DNA of 64,000 bases from Candidatus Geothermarchaeum rappei (lineage in GTDB: Archaea; Thermoproteota; Nitrososphaeria; Geothermarchaeales; JDFR-13), in contig MTMB02000001.1 of the NCBI GenBank assembly GCA_002011085.2, forward strand, positions 663,820 to 727,819, read 5' to 3'. Shown piece by piece: positions 8,800 to 16,948 of the stretch. Positions within the stretch are counted from its first letter, which is position 1. Every line of letters starts with the position of its first letter. The position numbers and the translations under genes were made by a program. The notes under the pieces were generated by a model. It was not told the origin of the DNA and did no database searches. It worked only from the letters and a program-made list of their open reading frames with translations.

Positions 8800-8813
8800 A
8801 AAAAGGGAGATGG

Positions 8814-9332
8814 TTACTGAGATAACTTGTCAATAATCGCCTGTGTAAAAGCGGGTAAGTCATATGGATGCCTTGATGTAATGAGGTTGCCATCAACAAC
8901 CACGGGCTGATCAACATACTCACCGCCTGCATTCACTACATCGACCGCGATATTCTTGACGCAAGTTAACTTTCTACCCTTTAACACATCCGCAGAGATA
9001 AGGACCTGGGGGCCATGGCAAATGGCAGCAACAACCTTACCGTTCTCCATCATCTCCTTGACAAACCTCAATACTTTATCGTTGGTTCTCATCTTATCGG
9101 GGCCGAAGCCACCAGGTATAACCACGCCATCAAAGATACTACTATCTACCTCACCAATAGTTTTATCCGCCTTCAATAATCTTCCGAATCTAGATGTATG
9201 CTCCTTCTTCACTCCTACTGTAATGCATTCAGCGCCCTCCCATAGCAGCCAATATAATGGAAACGCATATTCCTCGTCATGAGTTAGATCGGCGATTAAG
9301 AATGCAACCTTCTTGCCTTTTAACCGTTTCAT
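8814..9332 (-). CDS. DJ-1/PfpI family protein (protease/deglycase)
   Basis: 172 residues, the full length of the archaeal PfpI subunit. The nucleophile elbow AAICHGP carries the catalytic Cys (about residue 105) followed by His; the Glu of the triad is in the DEEYAFPL region near residue 16. Further family marks are VVIPGGFGPD and the C-terminal TSRHPYDLPAF. Members assemble as hexamers in the cytosol and are described as intracellular proteases or as glyoxalase/deglycase enzymes removing methylglyoxal damage; the sequence alone does not decide. The gene is alone on this strand, convergent with the small protein gene. Confidence 0.92.
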   Translation of the reverse strand: MKRLKGKKVAFLIADLTHDEEYAFPLYWLLWEGAECITVGVKKEHTSRFGRLLKADKTIGEVDSSIFDGVVIPGGFGPDKMRTNDKVLRFVKEMMENGKVVAAICHGPQVLISADVLKGRKLTCVKNIAVDVVNAGGEYVDQPVVVDGNLITSRHPYDLPAFTQAIIDKLSQ

Positions 9333-9376
9333 ATTAATAATTAAAATCCGGCTTAGGATAATAAGATAGCGGCAAT

Positions 9377-9847
9377 TTATTGGAGGATGTAAAATAGTTT
9401 TACGGTCTGATAATCATATGACTCGGCTTTACAGCCTAGTTTCATGCATGCCTTTATGGCCTCGGTATTAGACCTATTTATAATGCCAAATAATATTCTC
9501 CCTCCCATATCCCTTATCCGAAGAGCTATCTCTGTTAGAAGCCTTCGCCCTACACCTCTCCTCCTAAACTCCTTATCCACTATAATGGCTACCTCCCACT
9601 CACTCTCGTTTACTGGATAAGCCTCACATACACCTATTATCCTCTCCCCATATCTAGCAACAAGTATTATCCCATCCTTTCCCTCCAGATTATCCACGTA
9701 GCATTCGAAGTCCTTACATACACCGAAGAATCTCTTATAAATGTCTTCGGCGGGGAGCTCCCTATAGAATCTCAAGACATCCTCCCTCATCGATTTATCA
9801 TACTCAATTATCTCAATCTCAAAACCCCGACCCTTGTTCTTATTCAC
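9377..9847 (-). CDS. GNAT family N-acetyltransferase
   Basis: 156 residues starting at GTG 9847 behind GGGTG. The acetyl-CoA binding motif A is RRRGVGRRLL (around residue 96), preceded by strand AIIVDKEF and followed by the motif-B region NRSNTEAIKACMKLGC. The N-terminal part PAEDIYKRFFG is typical of the stand-alone GNATs that resemble the C-terminal domain of ADP-forming acyl-CoA synthetase-linked acetyltransferases. Substrate unknown: a protein lysine or a small amine. It is divergent from the radical SAM gene at 9935, sharing a short AT-rich promoter region. Confidence 0.85.
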   Translation of the reverse strand: MNKNKGRGFEIEIIEYDKSMREDVLRFYRELPAEDIYKRFFGVCKDFECYVDNLEGKDGIILVARYGERIIGVCEAYPVNESEWEVAIIVDKEFRRRGVGRRLLTEIALRIRDMGGRILFGIINRSNTEAIKACMKLGCKAESYDYQTVKLFYILQ

Positions 9848-9934
9848 ATAGACACCCTGAATATAAATTGGGCCTCTCCATATTTAGAATTAGGTATAAT
9901 ATATTTATTGTCCTCTTTATCTCCTATTCTTAGA

Positions 9935-11137
9935 ATGTCCCATAGTCTAGGTAGTCCAATAATCCATGAATTCAAGTATAACGATGGATCACCTGGGTTA
10001 GTAGGCTTATATCGGGATAGCCTCCGAGTTAATGTGGGAAACGAGGTCTATATTTATGACTTGGAGGGGCGTCCAGTGTTTCTATACCTCGATGGAAAGC
10101 TGTATGTAAGGGGGCTAAGTGGTATATGGGTCGAGAAAAAATGGGTTAGTATAAGGCCTCCAAGAAGATATTCACGCGTATTAAGGGATAAAGAGGAGTA
10201 TGCTGCTATTCTCACTAGGTCTCTCAAGGTTCTAAAGAGAATATTGGAGCTGGATATCGACAGCAGGATAGGCGGTTTTATAAGCTATATCCTGGATAGG
10301 GGTGTGGCTAGGCTAGAGGTCGAAGAGAGAAAGTTTAGGGAAGTGTATAAACCTATAAGTATCCTGCCTCCAGACCAGTATCTTTCTATTGTTTTACAGC
10401 CTGTTGAGGGCTGTCCATATAATATGTGTAGCTTCTGTACGTTTTACAGGGATAGGAGGTTCAGGTTTAAATCGGTTGATGAGTTTGAGAAGCATGTAGA
10501 GGAAATTAAGCTCCTAGTGGGTAAGGGATATTATATGCGGAGAAAGATATTCTTCGCAGATGCAAATGCCCTCATAGCCCCGACGGATCTCTTGTTAAAA
10601 TATATGGGGATAACGTGGAAATACTTCGATCACGGTATTATTGATGGAATCTATTCGTTTATAGACTATTTTCATAAGCCTAAGACGGTTGAGGAACTGA
10701 TTCAACTAAGGAGACACGGCCTGAGAAGGGTATATATAGGCCTAGAATCGGGTAGTATGGAGGTTCTAAGTATTCTTAATAAGCCCGGGCCACCCAGTGA
10801 AAGTGTTAAATTAGTTGAATCCCTTAAGGCTGCTGATATCAACGTTGGGGTAATTATCCTAATAGGTGCTGGAGGCAGGGAATATTATAACGAGCATGTG
10901 GCGAATACAGTCGATATCCTGAATAGGATGCCCTTGGGGAAAGGAGATATACTATATTATTCCAGGCTTAAAATAAGGCCGGATTCAGCATATGCAAGGT
11001 TATCTGAAGAATATGGAATAACTGCCTTGAGCCAGGAGGAAATGGATAGGCAAATTAATGAGATAAATAAGAAGCTTGTCTTCCATAGGGATAAGCCTGT
11101 CATCGCGGAATATGATATAGACGAGTTTGTATACTGA
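9935..11137 (+). CDS. Radical SAM protein of the COG1032-like group, with CX4CX2C cluster motif
   Basis: 400 residues from ATG 9935; an in-frame TTG at 9908 is less likely because the TATA-like box GTATAATATATT at about 9893-9904 predicts transcription starting near 9925. The iron-sulfur motif is GCPYNMCSFC (about residue 164), spaced C-x4-C-x2-C rather than the usual C-x3-C-x2-C. It is followed by radical SAM barrel features: FADANAL, and RRVYIGLESGSMEVL, VGVIILIGAGG. An N-terminal domain of about 140 residues has no recognised family. Reaction unknown. No SPASM or B12 domain is visible. Confidence 0.8.
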   Translation: MSHSLGSPIIHEFKYNDGSPGLVGLYRDSLRVNVGNEVYIYDLEGRPVFLYLDGKLYVRGLSGIWVEKKWVSIRPPRRYSRVLRDKEEYAAILTRSLKVLKRILELDIDSRIGGFISYILDRGVARLEVEERKFREVYKPISILPPDQYLSIVLQPVEGCPYNMCSFCTFYRDRRFRFKSVDEFEKHVEEIKLLVGKGYYMRRKIFFADANALIAPTDLLLKYMGITWKYFDHGIIDGIYSFIDYFHKPKTVEELIQLRRHGLRRVYIGLESGSMEVLSILNKPGPPSESVKLVESLKAADINVGVIILIGAGGREYYNEHVANTVDILNRMPLGKGDILYYSRLKIRPDSAYARLSEEYGITALSQEEMDRQINEINKKLVFHRDKPVIAEYDIDEFVY

Positions 11138-11193
11138 GAAATATAGATGTGAAACACAAAATTATTTTTGTATTGAACATTGACATTTAATAT

Positions 11194-12006
11194 ATGGTGG
11201 CCGACTTTATGAAGCTGATAGACTTCCAGTCAATGGATTTCTCCTTATATGAGGAGGTTCTAAAAATCTATAGGAACCGGCCCACTAGGTACTTTGAGCT
11301 ACTCTATACACTATGGTATCTCCCGAGGGACTCGAAGGTATATTTTGTCGTTGAAGAAGATCATTTAAAGGAATGTATCCTCTACCATAGGTTACTAGGT
11401 GAACCATGCCTAAAGATATACGGTGGGATAAGCTGCATCGATAATCTTATCCAGGTAATTGAGGATCTAGGTGTTGACCGTATAAAGATTAATGTGCCGG
11501 AGAACCAGGAGCATGCCGTGAAGGAAGCTCTTTCAGGTAAATATGAGATCAGTGATGAGAATTATTTCTTTTATATGGCTAGCTCTGACATATCAAATCT
11601 AGGTCGGAGCGGATACCATGTTAAAAGACTTGGTATGGATGATGTTGAGGCGTTTATCGATCTGAAAAAAGCCGCGGGAGAAGAATTGGATGCCGGGGAT
11701 GCGGAGAATCTCCTTAGCCAGCGGTTTTACATGGGGATATACCTAGATGATAAACTTGTGTCTATAGGGGCTGCTTACATCAGATTGCCTGATGTATGGG
11801 CAATTGGAGATGTTTTCACACACCCTAATTATAGAAACCTCGGGCTAGGCACTGTAGTCACGTCAGAGTTGACTAAGAGAGCTGTATTGAGTGGGGCGGT
11901 ATCAGTTTTAATGGTGGATGAGAATAATCTTCCCGCTATAAAGGTGTTCACAAAGACGGGGTATAAAATAGTTGATAGAGAACTGAGTCTAGAACTGGAG
12001 AAATAG
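11194..12006 (+). CDS. GNAT family N-acetyltransferase with N-terminal extra domain
   Basis: 270 residues. The C-terminal half is a GNAT fold with VFTHPNYRNLGLGTVVTSELTK as motif A (near residue 215) and ENNLPAIKVFTKTGYKI as motif B. The N-terminal ~125 residues (YEEVLKIYRNRP, YFVVEEDHLKECILYHR) look like a second, divergent GNAT-type or substrate-binding domain, as in two-domain archaeal GNATs. An internal in-frame ATG at 11209 is an alternative start. The gap to the NAD-kinase-like gene is only about 50 bases, so joint transcription is possible. Substrate unknown. Confidence 0.8.
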   Translation: MVADFMKLIDFQSMDFSLYEEVLKIYRNRPTRYFELLYTLWYLPRDSKVYFVVEEDHLKECILYHRLLGEPCLKIYGGISCIDNLIQVIEDLGVDRIKINVPENQEHAVKEALSGKYEISDENYFFYMASSDISNLGRSGYHVKRLGMDDVEAFIDLKKAAGEELDAGDAENLLSQRFYMGIYLDDKLVSIGAAYIRLPDVWAIGDVFTHPNYRNLGLGTVVTSELTKRAVLSGAVSVLMVDENNLPAIKVFTKTGYKIVDRELSLELEK

Positions 12007-12057
12007 CCACTATATGTGTTTACTTTTAATGTAAGCGGTTTATACTTGTTATATAGA

Positions 12058-13083
12058 ATGAGGATTAAAATTGTCTATGACGAGGGAGAAGTCACTAAAG
12101 AAGATGTATCTGAGATAGAGAGGTTTCTCAATAGGCTGAATATCCATTATGAATGGATAAAGCTATCCCAAAACAATCTAGTCGACATAGGTGATTCTGA
12201 CTATATAATAGTGGTAGGTGGCGACAGGCTTATCCTCCGGACATTATTAAGCTTGCCTGATAAGTCTATTCCCCTAGTTAGTTTAAACGGTAGACGTTCA
12301 AAAGGCTTTTTATCAATATCAGGTGTTGAAAACCTACCTGAGGTTGTTAAGGAGATAATTAGGGGGAACTACTCAGTTGAAAATAGGATCAGGCTATCCG
12401 CTATGGCAAACAACTCCATCCTCCCACCTGCTTTAAACGAGCTAGCAATATTCTCAAAATATAGTGGTAAGTTGATCAGGTATACCCTAACAATTAATGG
12501 GGAGTTTATATGGAGGGATAATGCAGACGGAGTCATAATAGCAACTCCAACAGGGTCAACGGCCCATGCATTGTCAGCTGGAGGCCCCATTATAAAGGAC
12601 GGTGATGTATTCGCGATCGTCCCAGTGAACTCGCTGATACCGACTCATAAACCAATAATCACGTCGTCATCAAATACCATTATTATAGATGATCTTAGGC
12701 CTAATGAAGACATATTGATTATAGATGGACAAATAAGGCATCCTATAAATTCAGAGACAGTTATTATTCGAAAGGCGGATCATGATGCAAAATTCCTGAG
12801 GCTAAGGATTGACGTTGGAAGCGACTTTGATAGGAGGCTTGCTAGGAGAGCTGGTTCTCAAACAATTACCGCGTCGTTGGAAGACCTGCCTCCCAGCGCC
12901 AAGCTTGTATATAAGGTGTTAGAGTATGAGGGGCCGTTAACCACAAGGGAGATAATCAGTAAGACTGGGCTCCCGCCTAGAACGGTTAGATATGCAATTA
13001 ACCTCTTGATAGATAAGAGGCTTGTCGTTAAACGTCATTTTGATAGGGATGCCCGGGTAAGTGTATATAGCATAAATATTTAG
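12058..13083 (+). CDS. NAD kinase-like protein fused to a C-terminal winged-helix domain
   Basis: 341 residues from ATG 12058, chosen over an in-frame ATG at 12016 since the conserved first strand MRIKIVYD begins there. Residues ~1-265 match ATP-NAD kinase: a GGD motif near residue 62, NELAIF, and the very clear DGVIIATPTGSTAHALSAGG. The phosphate loop is altered, reading GGDRLI instead of the usual GGDGTI/L. Residues ~270-341 form a winged helix (LVYKVLEYEGPLTTREIISK, LPPRTVRYAINLL). NAD kinase makes NADP; the fusion suggests a DNA-bound sensor or a regulated kinase. Whether the kinase is active is uncertain because of the changed loop. Confidence 0.78.
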   Translation: MRIKIVYDEGEVTKEDVSEIERFLNRLNIHYEWIKLSQNNLVDIGDSDYIIVVGGDRLILRTLLSLPDKSIPLVSLNGRRSKGFLSISGVENLPEVVKEIIRGNYSVENRIRLSAMANNSILPPALNELAIFSKYSGKLIRYTLTINGEFIWRDNADGVIIATPTGSTAHALSAGGPIIKDGDVFAIVPVNSLIPTHKPIITSSSNTIIIDDLRPNEDILIIDGQIRHPINSETVIIRKADHDAKFLRLRIDVGSDFDRRLARRAGSQTITASLEDLPPSAKLVYKVLEYEGPLTTREIISKTGLPPRTVRYAINLLIDKRLVVKRHFDRDARVSVYSINI

Positions 13084-13096
13084 GGAAGGAGGAGTG

Positions 13097-14413
13097 TTAT
13101 GCCTCGGATATCTCCTCTAGGGTTCTGCCCATGGTCTCAATTCCAATTAACACTACAATAGCGCCTGCTATGATATGTGTGAATGCTATTATCGCATATG
13201 GCCCGAATAAGCCTGAGGTTGCATATAGGTATCCAGTTATCATTGGCGCTAGTATCCCTGCGATCCTACCAATACTTGCTGCAAACCCTGTTCCGAGTCC
13301 TCTGATGTCTGTGGGATAGAGCTCAGGTGTATATGTATATAGGCCTGCCCATGCACCGAGGTTGAAGAATGAGATTGCAATGCTCCAGATAGATACCCAC
13401 ATTATCTCTATCTTAAGAGCTAATGCCATCGACGCTATTCCTGCAAGCACGAGATAGATTCCCAGTACTTTCTTCCTCCCAATTCTGTCGAGTAGGAATG
13501 TTGCCGAGTAGTATCCCGGTATCTGGAATAAGGTAATTATCAATACCCACTCAAGCGACTTAACTATTGTAAGGCTGAACTCCCTGGAATATATCGTTGG
13601 AAGCCATATAAACACACCGTAATAGGTGTATACTAACGCCGCCCATAACACTGCTAGGAGAATAGTCCTCTTGATATATCTTTTTGAGAATAGGTCCCAT
13701 ACACTGTACCGTCTAGTTGAAGGCATGGTAAACTCTATCTCATCCAACTTGTCAGCTAATCTATTCCTAGCAAGGATTTCTTTAATCTCATTATACTCCT
13801 CTTTCTTAATCAAGAATCTAATACTCTCAGGCAGGTATAGCAATACTGGTGGGATTAATACCAGTGGTAGTAGCCCAACTAGGAAGGTGTATCTCCATCC
13901 GTATGCCGGGATCATAACATAGGGGAATAATAACGCTAATAAGGCGCCATATACCCAGGCGGTCTCTACAAGGCCTAGGAAGCGCCCCCTATATTTAGCC
14001 GGGACATATTCAGAGATGTATATCCCCGGCTGTGGAAGTGCGGCGCCGAGGCCTATACCAGCCAGGAAACGGAGTATCTCCATGCTTGTAAGGTCGTATG
14101 CGAGGCCATGCAACGCTGTGAAGACCGCTTCAATAGCGAGTACAATTACAATCGTCTTCCTCCTCCCCAATATATCGGAGAGCCTGCCGAATATCAATGC
14201 CCCGAAGAACATTCCTAGAAAGCCTATGCTGATCAACCGTCCAATTGTAACTACGTCTAAGCCCCATTCAGCTGCGATGGGCCTCACTACAGATCCAATT
14301 AACATGACGTTCATCGCTGTAAGCATGTATATCAGTGATGTTATGCCGAGAATGATATAATGAAACTTTTTTAGTTCAGCCTTATCAAGCACCTCAACTA
14401 CATTCATAAACAT
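13097..14413 (-). CDS. MFS transporter, sugar/organic-acid porter type
   Basis: 438 residues with 12 predicted membrane helices. Motif A between helices 2 and 3 reads GRLSDILGRRKT (near residue 82), and its second-half counterpart LDRIGRKKVLG sits near residue 310; PESIRFLIKKEEYNEI and YTPELYPTDIRGLGTG are marks of the metabolite:H+ symporter and sugar porter branch. It would take up or expel a small organic solute in symport or antiport with protons. Substrate unknown. It runs opposite to the NAD-kinase-like gene, with 13 bases between their 3' ends. Confidence 0.88.
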   Translation of the reverse strand: MFMNVVEVLDKAELKKFHYIILGITSLIYMLTAMNVMLIGSVVRPIAAEWGLDVVTIGRLISIGFLGMFFGALIFGRLSDILGRRKTIVIVLAIEAVFTALHGLAYDLTSMEILRFLAGIGLGAALPQPGIYISEYVPAKYRGRFLGLVETAWVYGALLALLFPYVMIPAYGWRYTFLVGLLPLVLIPPVLLYLPESIRFLIKKEEYNEIKEILARNRLADKLDEIEFTMPSTRRYSVWDLFSKRYIKRTILLAVLWAALVYTYYGVFIWLPTIYSREFSLTIVKSLEWVLIITLFQIPGYYSATFLLDRIGRKKVLGIYLVLAGIASMALALKIEIMWVSIWSIAISFFNLGAWAGLYTYTPELYPTDIRGLGTGFAASIGRIAGILAPMITGYLYATSGLFGPYAIIAFTHIIAGAIVVLIGIETMGRTLEEISEA

Positions 14414-14585
14414 ACACCACTAGCCATGGAGCTATATAACTAAATTCTATATAATTTCCATAAAAATTAAATATTGGAGGCAATAATTACTGAATGCGTC
14501 GCTTAACGTGGCAAAAATTGCCGAGAAACAACTATAAAATGGGTTTATCATGTATAAATATGGTAAAAGTAGCCGATAAATAAAG

Positions 14586-14613
14586 TGGAGGGGGGAGGAG
14601 GGGGTGGGTGGTG
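14586..14613. other. G-rich tract on the plus strand
   Basis: A 28-base run of almost only G with A/T interruptions, with G-tracts of six, five and three, lies between the peroxiredoxin 3' end and the MFS promoter. On the minus strand it gives a C/T-rich 3' trailer for the peroxiredoxin transcript. It contrasts strongly with the AT-rich neighbouring sequence. Confidence 0.5.
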
Positions 14614-14629
14614 TTCGAGTCTGTCGAAA

Positions 14630-15193
14630 CTAGATCCTGCCCACGAGACTGAGGTCAACCTTCAAGGTAGCCTTCCCAGGCTCCCAGTCAGCGGGGCAGA
14701 CCTCCCCCGGATGCTCCCTCACATACTTTGATGCCAATAGTTTTCTAAGTATCTCCCTAGCACTTCTCCCAATGCTATTGTCATGGATATCCATAGCCTT
14801 TATTACTCCATCGGGGTCAACGATGAACGTTGCTCTTAGAGTCACTCCCTCATCCTCTAGATATACACCAAAATATCTACTTAACTTCCCAGAAGGATCG
14901 CCGACCATCGGATACCTAACCTTCTTTATAGCCGGTGAGGTATCGTGCCAGGCCTTATGAACATAGACTGTATCCGTACTCACGCTGATTATCTCAGCAC
15001 CAGCCTCCCTGAATTTATCATAGTATTCTGCCAGCTCCTCAAGTTCCGTTGGACATACAAATGTAAAGTCAGCTGGATAGAAAGCAATAACAAGCCATTT
15101 GCCCTTGTAGTCTGTTAATCGGATCTTCTTAATCTGCCCCTCGTGATAAGCGTCAAGCTCAAAATCAGGAACCTTATCACCAACTCTGATCAT
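14630..15193 (-). CDS. Peroxiredoxin (AhpC/TSA family, 2-Cys)
   Basis: 187 residues. Reduces hydrogen peroxide and alkyl hydroperoxides. The peroxidatic Cys is in the DFTFVCPTE motif (about residue 47) with conserved Thr and a downstream Arg; the C-terminal GEVCPADW holds the resolving Cys (about residue 166), giving the typical 2-Cys Prx1/AhpC layout. The electron donor is not encoded nearby. Upstream lie two copies of an inverted repeat and a TATA-like box at about 15243-15255, described separately, so the gene is likely under a redox- or peroxide-responsive regulator. Confidence 0.95.
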   Translation of the reverse strand: MIRVGDKVPDFELDAYHEGQIKKIRLTDYKGKWLVIAFYPADFTFVCPTELEELAEYYDKFREAGAEIISVSTDTVYVHKAWHDTSPAIKKVRYPMVGDPSGKLSRYFGVYLEDEGVTLRATFIVDPDGVIKAMDIHDNSIGRSAREILRKLLASKYVREHPGEVCPADWEPGKATLKVDLSLVGRI

Positions 15194-15197
15194 AACC

Positions 15198-15242
15198 TAA
15201 CACCGTTATAGTGATAAACAATTAAAACTTAACACTGTTATA
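15198..15242. promoter_or_regulatory. Paired operator-like inverted repeats (TAAC-N3-GTTA) in the peroxiredoxin promoter
   Basis: Two 13-base copies, TAACACCGTTATA at 15198-15210 and TAACACTGTTATA at 15230-15242, agree at 12 of 13 positions. Each contains TAAC-N3-GTTA, and their starts are 32 bases apart, about three DNA turns. The outer copy abuts the predicted TATA box of the peroxiredoxin and the inner copy lies five bases from its start codon, an arrangement expected of a repressor pair. Confidence 0.6.
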
Positions 15243-15300
15243 TTATATAAATCTTTGTATAAGCCGCTGATCCCGTAAATTATTTTTAGAGGTGTATGTC

Positions 15301-15762
15301 GTGTCTCACAAGATATGTGTTGACCCCGACTTCTTTGATCTAGAGCTATATGCCGTATACCACATCATATATGATTATATCAGGGAAGAGGCGTGGAACG
15401 TCGTTTGGAAGGCTGGGGAGATCGTGCTTAACGAGATTAGTGGTGAACTGGGGCTAGATGAGGTTGGTGATCCATTTACAGCGTTGAAGAAACTAGCTTC
15501 CTGGCTAAAGAAAGTAGGTTATATAGAGGATATAGATGTTAAGAAGATCGGTGACGACAGTGTGGAGTATAAGATGCTTAGGCCGATAATCGAGAGATGC
15601 GCTAAACGTCTAATTAAAGAAGGCAGGGTCCCTCCCCATATCTCTACAGCATTGATGTTTGCATTGCTTGATAAATACGGTTATAAAGCTGAGATGATGG
15701 GAGACCCTGTTTTCCAGGATGACGGTTATGTCGTTGAGAGGTGGAGGTTATCCAAGAAATAG
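15301..15762 (+). CDS. Conserved-looking hypothetical protein, possible V4R-like sensor fold
   Basis: 153 residues. GTG 15301 is the start because GAGGTG at 15289-15294 sits six bases upstream; an earlier GTG at 15292 lies within that site. The protein is soluble, with two long helices (residues ~10-45, AVYHIIYDYIREEAWNVVWK) followed by an alpha/beta region (DPFTALKKLASWLKKVGYIEDIDV) and three cysteines, of which one, in IIERCAKRL, is in a helix. The helix-then-beta order recalls the V4R/haem-NO-binding superfamily, but I see no diagnostic motif. It is divergent from the peroxiredoxin and shares its regulatory region, so a role in redox sensing is possible, as an inference only. Confidence 0.6.
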   Translation: MSHKICVDPDFFDLELYAVYHIIYDYIREEAWNVVWKAGEIVLNEISGELGLDEVGDPFTALKKLASWLKKVGYIEDIDVKKIGDDSVEYKMLRPIIERCAKRLIKEGRVPPHISTALMFALLDKYGYKAEMMGDPVFQDDGYVVERWRLSKK

Positions 15763-15766
15763 CGTC

Positions 15767-16360
15767 CTAACCCAATTTTTTATGGATATCCTCCAAAAGT
15801 TTCCTTATAGCCCTTAATTCACGTAAAACATTTCTATCGTCAGACTCATCATATACCTCGACAGCCTCAGCCTTCTTTTTATGCACCATTTTAAGAATCA
15901 TGTTTCTTAGCTCCTCATAGTTCTCCACCCCATCTATCCTAGTCTCTGCCCCAGGTCTCCCAGAGTATCCCGCCGTCTGTATCTTCAGAGTTGCTATACC
16001 GTAATGCCTGTATATCGGGCCCTGGACAATATCTATGTTGGTAATCCTATTATATGGAACAATACCTGTTCTCTTAAACCATACACCCCTCTTCCAAACG
16101 ATCTCATCCTTCTCCAGAACATATCTTATCGATTCATAATACCTTGGTAGCCAGTATAGAACGAACCCCAATGATAAGACTAATCCCAGTGTTACTAGGA
16201 TTATAGCTGGATATACATACCACCAATATTCTAGAGAGGCTATTATAAGGGGGATGTACCATGTAAGGATCCCCGTCAAAACCGCAATAACAAAATAGAT
16301 GTAATAGACCTTCTTTAGATATGGTGAAGGTCTAAACTCCTCCCCGATTTTTATCTCCAT
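15767..16360 (-). CDS. Membrane protein with bacterial PH domain (YdbS/DUF304 type)
   Basis: 197 residues from ATG 16360, with GGTGAG six bases upstream; an in-frame TTG at 16375 is less likely. Two adjacent hydrophobic segments (about residues 18-38 and 48-70) are followed by a bPH2 domain: YVLEKDEIVWKRGVWFKRTGIVPYNRITNIDIVQGP, broken here as YNRITNIDIVQGPIYRHYGI with the typical NID..QGPI..R.G..T motif. The C-terminal 40 residues are a charged helix, possibly a coiled coil. The biochemical role of this family is unknown; it may sit in the membrane with the PH domain in the cytosol. The gene is convergent with the preceding hypothetical gene, four bases apart. Confidence 0.8.
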   Translation of the reverse strand: MEIKIGEEFRPSPYLKKVYYIYFVIAVLTGILTWYIPLIIASLEYWWYVYPAIILVTLGLVLSLGFVLYWLPRYYESIRYVLEKDEIVWKRGVWFKRTGIVPYNRITNIDIVQGPIYRHYGIATLKIQTAGYSGRPGAETRIDGVENYEELRNMILKMVHKKKAEAVEVYDESDDRNVLRELRAIRKLLEDIHKKLG

Positions 16361-16462
16361 AGCAGTACTCACCAACTAATTCATATAGATGGGTATAGAA
16401 ATAAATCATCTATATTCCAGATGTAATAGAAAAATAGGGGTGGAAAGTTTCCTCTCTAATGT

Positions 16463-16939
16463 CTATGGCTTTATCGGCCTGAAGTATAGTATATCCGTTA
16501 TCTTTCCTTCGCGTTCACCCTTCTTTTTGAAGACCGGCTCTACAAGCATACCAATGTACAGCTGGTCGTAGTCCACCTCACCAAGTTTATGTACTATGCC
16601 TCCGCGGACACCCTCATATTTAATTAAAGCCCAGATCACTCCCTCGCCCAGCTTTTTCCCAGATCCATCGATATATTGTATTGTGTAGGAGTATACCATT
16701 CCAACCTTGCCGACCTCGCTGTATTCATCTATGGCTCCATGGCACTCCTCGCAATACGCCTTCGGTGGTAGATATGTTATGCCGCATTTCTCACACGTAG
16801 ATGCTAGTATCTTTCCATTCTTGAGTCCATCGAAGAACTTTTTCCCCGCTAGTCCTAGTGTATAGACATATTTACCAACCTCCATGTCGCCTGGAATTAC
16901 CTTGGCAGATTTTAAATCACGTATCTTATCTATACTCAT
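16463..16939 (-). CDS. DUF35 (OB-fold plus zinc ribbon) acyl-CoA partner protein, second copy in the operon
   Basis: 158 residues. A helical N-terminal part leads to a rubredoxin-like zinc ribbon with Cys pairs CEKCG and CEECH (about residues 49-68), then an OB-fold (GKVGMVYSYTIQYI). DUF35 proteins bridge or anchor CoA substrates in complexes with thiolase-fold enzymes, as in the archaeal thiolase/HMG-CoA synthase complex and in bacterial steroid side-chain aldolases. The start follows GAGGTGGT. It is 9 bases downstream of its paralogue and is the last of four same-strand genes with the two thiolase-fold proteins, so it probably forms a complex with one of them. Confidence 0.85.
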   Translation of the reverse strand: MSIDKIRDLKSAKVIPGDMEVGKYVYTLGLAGKKFFDGLKNGKILASTCEKCGITYLPPKAYCEECHGAIDEYSEVGKVGMVYSYTIQYIDGSGKKLGEGVIWALIKYEGVRGGIVHKLGEVDYDQLYIGMLVEPVFKKKGEREGKITDILYFRPIKP

Positions 16940-16948
16940 ACCACCACC

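Noticed and set aside
14510-14522. GGCAA-AAA-TTGCC inverted repeat upstream of the MFS gene
   Set aside because: Five-base arms are too short to stand out from chance and there is no second copy nearby.
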